From Halalkaliarchaeum sp. AArc-CO (GTDB taxonomy: Archaea; Halobacteriota; Halobacteria; Halobacteriales; Haloferacaceae), in contig NZ_CP087723.1 of NCBI RefSeq assembly GCF_024972735.1, forward strand, positions 1,240,001-1,304,000: 64,000 nucleotides of DNA. Direction: 5' to 3'. The number at the start of each line of letters is the position of its first letter. The stretch's first letter is position 1. The notes beneath the pieces are model-generated. The model searched no databases and was not told where the DNA came from. It saw nothing but the letters and a program-made list of their open reading frames with translations. A program made the position numbers and the translations under genes. This document shows, in pieces, positions 1 to 8,360 of the stretch.

Positions 1-140
1 TTTGGAGTAACATGTTATTACGAAATCTTAGGCCCTAATTCACTATCGGTCCCGCTCTCGTACGATGTGATTACCTAACTGGGGACATGCCATCGTGTTA
101 TCTGACTCGATGGGTGTGTCGGCCATCGGGGGGTTCAACA

Positions 141-746
141 ATGGGGATCAGCAATGACACCATCTCGTCGACCGTCGATTCGCTCGTACCGTCCAGTCGA
201 AACCGAGATCCGGCGATTTCGCGGGAGGAGATCTTCGAAGTACTGAGCAACGAACGGCGCCGACTCGCATTACAGTATCTCGAACAGGCAGACGAGGAAC
301 CGGTCCCCCTCCGGGAGGTGGTCGACTACGTCACCTCCCGTCAGAACGGCGCTTCACTGGAGGAAATCGACTCGGGGACCCGAAAGGCAGTGTACACCGC
401 GCTCCGGCAGTCTCATTTTCCGAAGATGGACGACATGGGGGTCGTCGAGTACGATCAACTCCGGGGGGAAATCGAGCTTACGGACACCGCAAACGAGGTC
501 CAGATGTACCTGGAGTACGTTCCGAAAAACGACATCCCCTGGCACGAGTACTATCTCGGGCTCGCGGGCGTCTGTGCCGCGCTCGTGACGGTAACCTGGG
601 CCGGAATCTATCCGTTCGGCGGCCTTTCCTGGCAGTTGCTTTCGCTTTTGTTCGTCCTACTGTTCGTGATTTCGGCCGTGTCGCATGCGTATCACGCACG
701 GGGGAACAGACTCGAAAACGCGACCGTCACCGAAGAGGCTCAGTGA
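141..746 (+). CDS. DUF7344-type winged-helix protein with C-terminal membrane segments
   Basis: About 201 residues. The N-terminal half (roughly residues 30-115) has the haloarchaeal winged-helix pattern EIFEVLSNERRRLAL followed by an Arg-rich turn and ELTD, as in DUF7344 regulators. The C-terminal part has two hydrophobic stretches (about residues 135-180) consistent with membrane anchoring. I chose the ATG at 141 because an in-frame ATG at 87 would add a non-homologous, unusually basic leader. It sits 6 nt upstream of the next gene, so the two are probably co-transcribed. The role is inferred: a membrane-tethered DNA-binding regulator of the adjacent surface-protein genes. The target is unknown. 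Confidence 0.75.
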   Translation: MGISNDTISSTVDSLVPSSRNRDPAISREEIFEVLSNERRRLALQYLEQADEEPVPLREVVDYVTSRQNGASLEEIDSGTRKAVYTALRQSHFPKMDDMGVVEYDQLRGEIELTDTANEVQMYLEYVPKNDIPWHEYYLGLAGVCAALVTVTWAGIYPFGGLSWQLLSLLFVLLFVISAVSHAYHARGNRLENATVTEEAQ

Positions 747-752
747 TCGAAC

Positions 753-1247
753 ATGCCCTCGATCCGTCAGGGGCTGATCGTTTTCGCGGCCGTCGCTGTG
801 GGTCTGGCCATCGCGGTCGCCGCGACTGGGGGGTTCTCCACGGGCGACGTCGACCGGCTCGTGGAGATTCAGCTCGACGATCAGTCCTACGTGGACTCGG
901 AGGCGCACCTCGATACCGAAAACTGTACGCTTGAGGCGACGGTCACGAACCGGTACAAGACGACGCTCGACGTCTCTGTCTCCGTGAACGATCAGTCCGA
1001 GACAAAACCCATCGGCGAGGGAGAGACAGTGAGTTTCGAATTCGAACTCGAGGACAATCCCGAGGAAGTCGGGTTACAAGCGCTCGGTGACGTGGTTCTC
1101 TTCGAGCACGCGATTAGTGACTTTCCGGACTGTGAGGACGGGACTGAAGACGGCTCGACTGCAGAAGACGGCTCGACTGCAGAAGACGGCTCGACTGGCG
1201 ACGAGGAAGACGGAGACAACGAAACCGACGAGGAGACTGACGAATAG
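753..1247 (+). CDS. secreted or membrane-anchored acidic protein, function unknown
   Basis: 164 residues. An N-terminal hydrophobic segment (about residues 8-25) serves as signal or anchor. It is followed by a probable beta-rich ectodomain (30-125) and a very acidic tail with three copies of EDGSTA/EDGSTG. There is no recognisable catalytic motif. It lies in tandem with the DUF7344-type gene and converges with the DUF1102-like gene. Such pieces often accompany SipW-type signal peptidases in haloarchaea, and one lies about 6 kb downstream, so an accessory surface role is possible but not shown. Confidence 0.7.
   Translation: MPSIRQGLIVFAAVAVGLAIAVAATGGFSTGDVDRLVEIQLDDQSYVDSEAHLDTENCTLEATVTNRYKTTLDVSVSVNDQSETKPIGEGETVSFEFELEDNPEEVGLQALGDVVLFEHAISDFPDCEDGTEDGSTAEDGSTAEDGSTGDEEDGDNETDEETDE
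1146..1198 (+). repeat. 18-bp in-frame tandem repeat, about 3 copies
   Basis: Three consecutive copies of an 18-bp unit (gaagacggctcgactgca) encode the repeated EDGSTA hexapeptide in the acidic C-terminal tail of the secreted protein. The first two copies are identical and the third differs at its end. The period is a multiple of three, so copy-number change would keep the frame. Confidence 0.9.
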
Positions 1248-1365
1248 CGCTTATTCCACGTCCTCTGGCAACAAACGGTTCGATACCGGAGTTCTGTGAT
1301 GGATGCGTCGGCCGTCCCGGCAATATCTCCGGCAGGTAGTATCTCCGGCAGGTACGTCTCTGTCC

Positions 1366-2439
1366 CTAGGAGGGCCCTCCCGGACCGGACGGACAATTTT
1401 CACTGGTGTGCTCGGGAGTCGTAACGTCGAACCCGTCGTTGTAGTTGAGCTTTAATCCAGCGGTTCCAAGGCAGGGTGACGACTGACACCGTTGAGCGTC
1501 TCCCTCGCCGTCCTCATCGAATCTGAAGCGGGCCGGTGGGTCGGGATCTGCGACGTCATCTGCGTCCTCTTCGTCCATTTTGACTTGGCCTCCAGTGGCA
1601 CCGTTCTCGTAGGTGTAGAGATACCACTCTCGACCGCCAAAGAGAACGACCTCGTAAACCGGCTGTGCCGTGCTCCAGCTCACTCCTGTCGGTTCGCCAT
1701 CTCCGTTTTCGTGAGTCACGGTGATGTCCGTCACGGTGTTTGCAGTTCCATTGCTGCAGAACGCGATGAAGCTAATCGCCGTCGCATCGAGCCGTTCGGG
1801 GAGGTCGTTTTCCTCGGGCGGGATCTCGGGCCCCGGACATTCCCCGCCTTCGTCTGCGTTGATGACGATTCCGTCCTCGAGGTCGTCCAACAACGTGTCT
1901 CCCTCGGTGAGCCCTTTGCTGATCGTACTGATCCCGACGCAGGCACATGCACCCACGTCGAGGACGACGCCGTTTTCTTCACCGATCAGTGATCGGTCCC
2001 GATCGGATTCGTAATAGAAGTCGACGCGACGTTCTCCGTCGTACGCGGAGTAATCTTCCTCGAAGTCATCGTCATCGACGCGGGGCCACTCATCGTCGTC
2101 TCCGATCCAGACACAGACCGGCTGTTTCCCGTTGTTGCAGATCTGGAACACTCGATCGAACCAGATCAGGGAGTTCGAGTTGATCCCCTGTCCCCCTGCG
2201 TCTGTCGGGTTGTCGTCCGTCATGTCGACGGTCAGATGCCCCGCTCCGTCGTCGGAGGTGTAACTTTGATTTGCGCTATCGGGACATCCTTCGAGCCCGA
2301 GATATGCGTCGGCGTCTTCGGCTACCTGGATCATCGCGTTTCGCTGTGACTCCACCCTGCTATACGCCCCACTGCCGACCAGGGCACTCCCGCCGATCGA
2401 GGCACTGCCGACGCCGACGAGGAAGTGACGTCGTTTCAT
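1366..2439 (-). CDS. DUF1102-like exported surface protein
   Basis: 357 residues starting at MKRRHFLVGVGSAS. This is a basic twin-Arg start, a hydrophobic stretch and then SGAYSRVES, like SipW/TasA-type and haloarchaeal DUF1102 substrates (GAYS/GAFS after the signal). The mature part is acidic with several Cys residues (around CPDSAN, ICNNGKQPVCVWIG, GACACVG), which may form disulfides. I chose the ATG at 2439 because it places the signal peptide at the N terminus; the upstream 40 codons of open frame look non-coding. It is a plausible substrate of the signal peptidase at 7119. The exact structural role is unknown. Confidence 0.75.
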   Translation of the reverse strand: MKRRHFLVGVGSASIGGSALVGSGAYSRVESQRNAMIQVAEDADAYLGLEGCPDSANQSYTSDDGAGHLTVDMTDDNPTDAGGQGINSNSLIWFDRVFQICNNGKQPVCVWIGDDDEWPRVDDDDFEEDYSAYDGERRVDFYYESDRDRSLIGEENGVVLDVGACACVGISTISKGLTEGDTLLDDLEDGIVINADEGGECPGPEIPPEENDLPERLDATAISFIAFCSNGTANTVTDITVTHENGDGEPTGVSWSTAQPVYEVVLFGGREWYLYTYENGATGGQVKMDEEDADDVADPDPPARFRFDEDGEGDAQRCQSSPCLGTAGLKLNYNDGFDVTTPEHTSENCPSGPGGPS

Positions 2440-2633
2440 CGTGCCGGCCCTCCACAGTCCACTCCGTTCGCGACGGTACTCGTCCAGTTGTACGTCATAC
2501 CTCCCGATTGTGAACGTATCCCCAATAGTATAGAGAACCTGCAGACGGGTCGCTCGCACTCGTTTTCGTACAATCTGAGATTACCTCCGATCAGCGAGTG
2601 TAAAACGCCGGTTTCGCGACGACGCCATCCATT

Positions 2634-2987
2634 TCAGAGGAGGACGACCCCGATAATCGCAACGTTCCACAGCGTCACCAGGACGCCGAGCACTGCCAGG
2701 CCGAGCGGCACCCCCATCCGATGCGGGGCCGGAACGACGCGCCACAGCCCGTAACAGATCGCAAACACCGCCAACTTCAGCGCCACCATCGCCGGGACGC
2801 CGTAAACTGCGATCACGTCGGCGACGAGGGGACCAGTCTCGACGATCTGCTCGAGATGCAGTCCGGCGACTGTGGTGAGGAGGTCGCCGATCCCGAAGAA
2901 CACGACGGCGACGAGCCAGAGAAACCGCTCGTTGGCAACCAGTACGTCGACGGCGGACGGCTCCGGCTGGCTCGTTTCGTACGCCAT
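2634..2987 (-). CDS. small membrane protein, DUF5658-like
   Basis: 117 residues with three hydrophobic helices (about 22-45, 57-80, 93-116). The first carries GIGDLLTTVAGL, characteristic of haloarchaeal DUF5658 proteins. No enzymatic motif is visible. It stands alone between the DUF1102-like gene and the methyltransferase gene. Function unknown. Confidence 0.7.
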   Translation of the reverse strand: MAYETSQPEPSAVDVLVANERFLWLVAVVFFGIGDLLTTVAGLHLEQIVETGPLVADVIAVYGVPAMVALKLAVFAICYGLWRVVPAPHRMGVPLGLAVLGVLVTLWNVAIIGVVLL

Positions 2988-3088
2988 CCGTACTGACGTT
3001 ACGAACCGCCCCCTTATCGGTATGCGTTGCCTGAAAAACGTTCGCGTCGGGATCGGACCGTCTCACGTCGGCTTCCGTCCCAGTACCG

Positions 3089-4429
3089 CTACTCGCTTGC
3101 CTCTTCTTCGGCGTCCATCTTCGCCTTCTCGCGGGCGCTCGGGTGCACGGACTCCTTGAACGGCACCTGGGCGACACGCGCCTCGACCGGTTCGCCCGGC
3201 TCTTCGGCGTACTCGTCCGGGAGGTGGACGAGATACTCCGTCCCGAGGTCGGTTCCGTCGACCGGGACAAACCCGAGCGCGATGTTGGTCTCCAGCTCCG
3301 GCGACCACCACGGCGAGGTGAGGTAGCCGACTTCTTCGCCCGAGTCGGGATCCGCCACGAGCCAGAAGTCCGGTGCGTAGTCCCGGATCGGCTCGCCGCC
3401 GAGCTTCAGCCCCACGAGCTCGTGGTTGAACGGCGATTCGCCGGCCTCGATCAGTTCGCGCTGGCGCTCCAGTTCCTCCTTGCCGACGTAGTCGGCCTCC
3501 TTGTCGTCGGGCACCTGGTAGGCGAGGTTGACCTGGAACGGCGACGTCTCGTGGTCCATGTCCTGGCCCCACGAGAGGATCCCGGCGGCGATCCGACGGT
3601 GGTGGGCGGGAGCGATCACCTCGCCATCGTAGGATTTCACGCGCTCGAGCACCGGGTTCCACACCGCCTCGGCGTTCTCCATCGAGTCTCTGACGTATAT
3701 CTCGAAGCCCTTCTCGCCCGAGAACCCCGTCTGGCTCACGAGCACCGGACAGCCGTTTACTTCCCCTTCCATCAGGCCGTAGTACGGGATGTCGTGGATC
3801 TCGTCGCCGAACAGGTCCTCCATCACGTCGGTCGACAGCGGCCCCTGGATCTGCATCGGGGAGACGTCGATCTCGTCGATCTCGACGTCGAATCCCTCCC
3901 CCACGTTGACGCCCTGGAGCCACTGCATCAGCGTCGAGTCCGAGATCGAAAACCAGAACTCGTCTTCGGCGAGCCGCAACAGTACCGGATCGTTAAGGAT
4001 GCCGCCGTCCTCGTTACAGAGGATGACGTACTTCCCGTGCATCGGCTCGATCTCCGTCGCATCGCGAGTGATTACGTAGTTGACGAGGTCTTCGGCCTCC
4101 GGTCCAGCCACCCGGATCTGGCGTTCGACGGCGACGTTCCACAACGTCACGCGGTTGACCAGCGCGTTGTACTCCGCCATCGCGCCGCCCTCCTCCTCGG
4201 TGCGCATCCCGCGCGGGTGGTACATGCGGTTGTAGACGGTCGCTCGCCAGCAGCCCTCCTCCACGGAGAGATGCCAGAACGGGGACTTTCGAACCCGCGT
4301 CGAGATCAACATCTCGATGCCTGGATCGCCTGACTGTCTGAGGTTTCGGGGAATGATTCGATCGGACTGGTCGACTGAGGGAACGTTCGGGTGGCTGTCG
4401 GACTCCGCTGGCGACTCCTCGTTAGACAT
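3089..4429 (-). CDS. GcvT/DmdA-family folate-dependent aminomethyl/demethylase-type enzyme
   Basis: 446 residues, the usual length for stand-alone GcvT-like proteins with an N-terminal extension. Family features are GGAMAEYNALVNRVTLWNVAVERQIRVAGPEA near the start, then NDPVLLRL, QIQGPLS, GFSGEKGFEIYV and a C-terminal barrel containing GYLTSPWWSPELETNIALGFVP. GcvT relatives move a one-carbon unit from an amine or sulfonium substrate to tetrahydrofolate. DmdA (dimethylsulfoniopropionate demethylase) is a close relative. No GcvH or GcvP lies nearby, which argues against the ordinary glycine cleavage role. The substrate cannot be decided from sequence; DMSP, glycine betaine or sarcosine-type compounds are candidates. 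Confidence 0.8.
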   Translation of the reverse strand: MSNEESPAESDSHPNVPSVDQSDRIIPRNLRQSGDPGIEMLISTRVRKSPFWHLSVEEGCWRATVYNRMYHPRGMRTEEEGGAMAEYNALVNRVTLWNVAVERQIRVAGPEAEDLVNYVITRDATEIEPMHGKYVILCNEDGGILNDPVLLRLAEDEFWFSISDSTLMQWLQGVNVGEGFDVEIDEIDVSPMQIQGPLSTDVMEDLFGDEIHDIPYYGLMEGEVNGCPVLVSQTGFSGEKGFEIYVRDSMENAEAVWNPVLERVKSYDGEVIAPAHHRRIAAGILSWGQDMDHETSPFQVNLAYQVPDDKEADYVGKEELERQRELIEAGESPFNHELVGLKLGGEPIRDYAPDFWLVADPDSGEEVGYLTSPWWSPELETNIALGFVPVDGTDLGTEYLVHLPDEYAEEPGEPVEARVAQVPFKESVHPSAREKAKMDAEEEASE

Positions 4430-4567
4430 TGCCCTTCATAGGACGGCCTATTACATTGAAAATGTATCGGTGAAACTGAATTTGAACTATGTGGGCGGGC
4501 GGCAACCAATCGATAGACAAACGAAGACGTGACCGCTCGCGTCGGCGAGAAGAGGGGCCGATGTCGT

Positions 4568-5002
4568 CTACAGGTTTCCGGTGCCGTACGCCCGTCCGGA
4601 GAGCGTTTCGGGGACGAGTTCGTACAGTTCGTTTTCGTCGTTGCCGTCCGAGTCACTCCAGATGTCTCCGTCCAGCGGGAAGTCGGCGTTCTCCCGCACC
4701 ACCGCGAACGCCTCCCGCTGGTCGGCGTCGGGGATCGGACGCAGTTCTCCTGTGGCGATCACGCTCTCGACGACCCTGTTGGGATGTTTTGCGTACACGA
4801 CGAAACAGACCCACGGCTTCTCGCCGATGAAGTCGGCCTTCCGCCCTCGTTTCGACTTGCTGAGCTGAAACACGAACCGATCGCCGTCGTACCCGTACGA
4901 GACCGGGACACCGTACGGCTCGTCGTCGTCCGCGAACGTGAGCACGCCGTCGTCCTCACGCCGCAGCACTTCCTCGACCGTCTCTTCCGAGAAGCGCTCC
5001 AT
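4568..5002 (-). CDS. pyridoxamine 5'-phosphate oxidase-like FMN-binding protein
   Basis: 144 residues with the split-barrel flavin-binding pattern: VLTFADDDEPYGVPVSYGYDGDRFVF followed by SKRGRKADFI and CFVVYAKHPNRVVESVIATGEL. This is the haloarchaeal PPOX-class small protein, probably binding FMN or F420 as a dimer. The ATG at 5002 gives a compact domain starting MERFSEETVEEVL. It is transcribed divergently from the gene at 5132. The substrate is unknown, and true PdxH activity is unlikely for this short class. Confidence 0.75.
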   Translation of the reverse strand: MERFSEETVEEVLRREDDGVLTFADDDEPYGVPVSYGYDGDRFVFQLSKSKRGRKADFIGEKPWVCFVVYAKHPNRVVESVIATGELRPIPDADQREAFAVVRENADFPLDGDIWSDSDGNDENELYELVPETLSGRAYGTGNL

Positions 5003-5131
5003 TATGACGTCCTCGATTCCACGTACGGGTGCCACGATTAATAAGCCTGTGTCGCCGAGTCGTCGTCGGACTTTCGATCCCACCCGGTACGCAGCGGTTA
5101 CCTTTCCCTGACGGACGAGTACGTTTCGAAC

Positions 5132-5437
5132 ATGCACCCAGCACCGGGTGATCTCCTGGACCGGGTTCGCCATTTCGGATACACGGGAGACCGTCGGTGT
5201 GTCCCGTGCACCCTGTTGAACCTGTACGTTGCCGCAATCTCTGGGCTCTCGGTCGCACTGGCCCGGAGCGAGCTCTTCGGGGCGGCGGTGTTCGTCTCTC
5301 TCGGGCTGGTCGTCTACTTTCGGGGGTATCTCGTTCCCGGGTTTCCCTCCATCACGACGATCCCGGTGGCTGCTTTCGAGTGGTGTCGACAGCTCTTTGC
5401 CGAAAACGAGGCTCCAAACTCGGAGTCCAGATTCTGA
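5132..5437 (+). CDS. small membrane protein with CVPCT motif, paralogue of the 6087-6944 product
   Basis: 101 residues. The N terminus has HFGYTGDRRCVPCTLLN, then two hydrophobic helices (about 28-65) with VVYFRGYLVPGFPSITTIP. The same layout occurs in the product of 6087-6944 (EYTGENRCMPCTALN ... YFRGYLIPGTPTIT), so this is a short paralogue lacking the C-terminal cytosolic domain. The CxPC pair after a short amphipathic start suggests metal binding or redox, but this is inference. I do not recognise the family. Confidence 0.7.
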   Translation: MHPAPGDLLDRVRHFGYTGDRRCVPCTLLNLYVAAISGLSVALARSELFGAAVFVSLGLVVYFRGYLVPGFPSITTIPVAAFEWCRQLFAENEAPNSESRF

Positions 5438-5561
5438 CCGACCAGAAGCGTAAGGCTCACGTCCCGTATCATTATCAGTGCTGGAAGACACTGGAGACGC
5501 GAACAGGGTTGCCGAATCGTAGTCGAGGGCGTCGGCAGCCAGTTTCCTCGATGCCCGTGTC

Positions 5562-5882
5562 TCAGACGAGCTCGACGAGTTCCACCCGCTCGCCGTCTTC
5601 GATCCGGATCCGGTAGTCCCCGTGGGTAAACGCCACCGTGATGTCCGATGGATCGCCACCGGACGGCTCGAACAGCCGATCCAACCCGTCCGGATCGATC
5701 GTGTCCGACAGCGGTCGTTGTTCGAAGGTGCTGCGTTCGCTTACCTCCTCCATCAAAAGCCCCACCGCGACAGTGATTGACTCGCCTGGAACGTCGGAAA
5801 CGTTCAGCGTGTGGGTTCTCCCGGCACCGTTTTGTTTGCCCGACGATGAAGTGTGAACATCGATGTCCGGTGATTTACTCAT
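5562..5882 (-). CDS. HalOD1 output-domain protein
   Basis: 106 residues. The C-terminal two thirds matches the haloarchaeal HalOD1 output domain, with SITVAVGLLMEEVSE, PLSDTIDPDGLDRLF and ITVAFTHGDYRIRIEDG. HalOD1 occurs alone or behind receiver domains and is assigned to signal transduction with no known molecular activity. I chose the ATG at 5882, which follows an AT-rich upstream stretch. It stands between the two CxPC membrane paralogues. No partner kinase is adjacent. Confidence 0.8.
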   Translation of the reverse strand: MSKSPDIDVHTSSSGKQNGAGRTHTLNVSDVPGESITVAVGLLMEEVSERSTFEQRPLSDTIDPDGLDRLFEPSGGDPSDITVAFTHGDYRIRIEDGERVELVELV

Positions 5883-6086
5883 TTGACTATTGATGTTGCT
5901 TTCACAATGACCTGACTTATGCTTTTTCCTTGTTGATAGATTGACTCGAACATCTAGATTCTCGGTGACCACGTTCGATTCATAAGCAGTTTTTACCTGA
6001 CATTCGTCGTGATGTGTTTTCGGATCGTTCCTGTCTGGCGGGTTGTTTTTTGAAGAATCTGACCGTGTCGAATCCGAAGGCGTTGC

Positions 6087-6944
6087 TCACTGATACGATC
6101 CGTTGAAAACCGATGCGTCACACTCCGTACAGTCCCGGGAGACGTTGACGTACTCTCCCGAACAGCAGGTTTTGGTGACGTCCTCGATCGACGTCAGTTC
6201 CCCGTCGCAGTCCGGACACCGCTGGAGGAACGCACGAAGGCTGGCCAGCAGTTCCCCGCTTTGTCGCTGATCGAGCTCGTCCCAGATCGGGAGCCACTCG
6301 GCGACAGTGGGTTCGGCTCCGAGGTCCGCCAGAAACGCCGCACGAGAACTCCACCGACCGGCTGTCACGCCGTCGATCTCCACCTCGAACGGGTCGGTCC
6401 CGGCGACTGCTACCCCCTCGGGATCGACGTCCAGAACGGCGGCGAGCCGCTCGATCGCCGCGTCGTCGTCCCGGAACCGTTCGATCCGGTCCCACCACGC
6501 CTCCTCGAACGCCGGCGTGAGACAGAGGTCGTCTTCGTCGGCACAGTCCTCGACGATTCCGGCGTCTGCGAGCAGTTCCCCCACGTGCTCGTAGTCGGCG
6601 AGCGGGTTTTCCCCGCGATCGTTCGTCCCGGCTGTGACGCCGCCGTCGGTGTCGAGTGCGTTGGGTTCCGCCAGCGGCTCCTTTCCGAACAGCCGGAGCG
6701 CCCATGTGGGGAAGTACCGCTGTGTGATCGTCGGCGTCCCGGGAATCAGGTAGCCACGGAAGTAGATCGCCGCACCACCCACGAGAAGGACGACAGCCCC
6801 CGCGCCCGTCGAGACGACGCCCACCGTGATGGCCAGGACCCCTGTGATCACCGCGTTGAGTGCCGTACACGGCATACATCGGTTCTCCCCCGTGTATTCC
6901 GGCCGACGGAACCGGCCGATCATTTCCGCGATCGACAGTGACAT
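6087..6944 (-). CDS. membrane protein with CxPC motif and C-terminal zinc-ribbon-like tail
   Basis: 285 residues. The N-terminal membrane module (residues 1-80) contains EYTGENRCMPCTALN, two hydrophobic helices and YFRGYLIPGTPTIT, shared with the 101-residue paralogue at 5132. The middle is acidic and soluble (about 100-225). The last 55 residues hold CPDC, TCCSGEY and DCTECD, a likely zinc-binding ribbon. I recognise no named family. A membrane-tethered metal-binding or regulatory protein is a reasonable but unproven reading. Confidence 0.75.
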   Translation of the reverse strand: MSLSIAEMIGRFRRPEYTGENRCMPCTALNAVITGVLAITVGVVSTGAGAVVLLVGGAAIYFRGYLIPGTPTITQRYFPTWALRLFGKEPLAEPNALDTDGGVTAGTNDRGENPLADYEHVGELLADAGIVEDCADEDDLCLTPAFEEAWWDRIERFRDDDAAIERLAAVLDVDPEGVAVAGTDPFEVEIDGVTAGRWSSRAAFLADLGAEPTVAEWLPIWDELDQRQSGELLASLRAFLQRCPDCDGELTSIEDVTKTCCSGEYVNVSRDCTECDASVFNGSYQ

Positions 6945-7118
6945 GGACGGGAGATTCCCTCGCTCGCCACATAGGTATAGAGAGGTTACTTGGGTGATAC
7001 CCCACAGATCGGTCTTTCAGGCCTCCTCTGAGGGGATCTAACCGGTGGTTTCGCTCCGGAAACGTCTGATTACCTAAGGGAGAGAGCGACGAACGTCGCG
7101 ATCAGGTGTTGGGGGGAA

Positions 7119-8285
7119 ATGGGTACGAGCCTCGGAAAGCTGGCGGAGTATGCCCTCGCTGTCGTTCTGTTGGTGCTCGTCGTGTCGCTTGTCGCGGGCC
7201 ACTTCCTCGGTCAGCCGGTGTTGCTCGCGTACGTCGAAACCGGCAGCATGGAGCCGACGCTCGAGGCGGGCGACGGCTTCGTGGCGATCCCCTCCGCCAT
7301 CGCGGGAGAGGTCACGACGGGGGACGTCGTCGCGTTCGAAGCCGAACAGGTTCACGGGGGTGATCTGACGACCCACCGTGTCATCGACGAGCGGTCCGGC
7401 GGCTACATTACCCAGGGCGACGCCAACCCCTTCACCGACCAAGGGGAGGGTGAACCGCCCGTCACCGACGGACAGGTGAAGGCGGTTGCGCTCCAGGTCA
7501 ACGGGGACGTCGTTCGCATCCCACATCTCGGCACCGGCGTCACGGCTGTGGGGGCAGCACTCGATCGGGGGGAACGGTTCCTGGCCGGGTTCTTCGGCAC
7601 GCCTCGCCTCGGAGATCAACAGCTGGCGTATCTCCTGTTCGGCTTCGGCGTCCTGATCTACGCCGTTAGCCTGGCCACGGACAGATCGGGCAGGCGAGAC
7701 AGAGCAGACAGCCGCTCCCGGTCGCGCTCCCGGGCGGGCGTGCTCGATCCGCGGCTGCTCGTGATCGTCTTTACGGTCCTCATCATGGTCGCCGCGACCG
7801 CCGCGATGGTTCTGCCAGCGGGCACCCAATCCTACGGGATCGTGAGCACCGAAGGGGACTCGGCCAATCCGACGATTGTTCCGATGGGCGAGTCCGACGA
7901 GATGACGTTCGTGAGACACAACGGCGGCCAGCTCCCGGTGGTCTCGTACATGGAGCCGGCGAGCGAGGGCGTCGAGGTGGAGCCACACGTCTCCCACATG
8001 AGTGCAAACGAGACGGTCAACGCGACGATAACGTTCCACGCGCCACCGGAAACCGGCTACTACATGCGATCCGTGACGGAGTATCGGTATCTGCTAGTGC
8101 TTCCTGCCCCAGTGATTCACGGTCTCTATGCCGTGCATCCGTGGCTCCCGTACGTCGCGGTAAACGCCGTCATCGGTGGAGCGATCGCGATCCCCGGACT
8201 GCTGCTGGTGGGTCCCGGGGAGCTTCGGCTGCGGACCCGATCCCGGAACCGTCGAGGGGGCGTTCTCACCCGCCTGCTCGAGTGA
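7119..8285 (+). CDS. type I signal peptidase, SipW-like archaeal family (S26B), with extra C-terminal ectodomain
   Basis: 388 residues. After an N-terminal membrane helix (about 9-30) comes ETGSMEPTLEAGD with the nucleophile Ser43, then TTHRV with His86. Archaeal and ER-type enzymes use this His where bacteria use Lys. GDANP and TDGQVKAVALQ follow as the later conserved boxes. A second membrane segment (about 168-185) leads to an unusual additional part: another helix (about 208-228), an ectodomain of about 90 residues and a final membrane segment near the C terminus. It should cleave Sec-exported preproteins at the outer membrane face. The downstream DUF5305-type gene suggests a dedicated export unit, perhaps for the DUF1102-like protein. 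Confidence 0.85.
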   Translation: MGTSLGKLAEYALAVVLLVLVVSLVAGHFLGQPVLLAYVETGSMEPTLEAGDGFVAIPSAIAGEVTTGDVVAFEAEQVHGGDLTTHRVIDERSGGYITQGDANPFTDQGEGEPPVTDGQVKAVALQVNGDVVRIPHLGTGVTAVGAALDRGERFLAGFFGTPRLGDQQLAYLLFGFGVLIYAVSLATDRSGRRDRADSRSRSRSRAGVLDPRLLVIVFTVLIMVAATAAMVLPAGTQSYGIVSTEGDSANPTIVPMGESDEMTFVRHNGGQLPVVSYMEPASEGVEVEPHVSHMSANETVNATITFHAPPETGYYMRSVTEYRYLLVLPAPVIHGLYAVHPWLPYVAVNAVIGGAIAIPGLLLVGPGELRLRTRSRNRRGGVLTRLLE

Positions 8286-8360
8286 ACACGAAGAACACGA
8301 GAGAGAATACGGAGAGAACGGAGGAACACGACATGAATTTACCGAACGGAGGACAGCACG

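Noticed and set aside
28-38. TTAGGCCCTAA palindrome as a fourth iron operator
   Set aside because: The half-sites are separated by 1 nt rather than 4 and no iron gene follows.
1317-1350. Tandem copies of tatctccggcaggta as a regulatory element
   Set aside because: Two copies only, in a convergent gap without an obvious promoter; a similar ctccggcaggtag before hop is probably chance.
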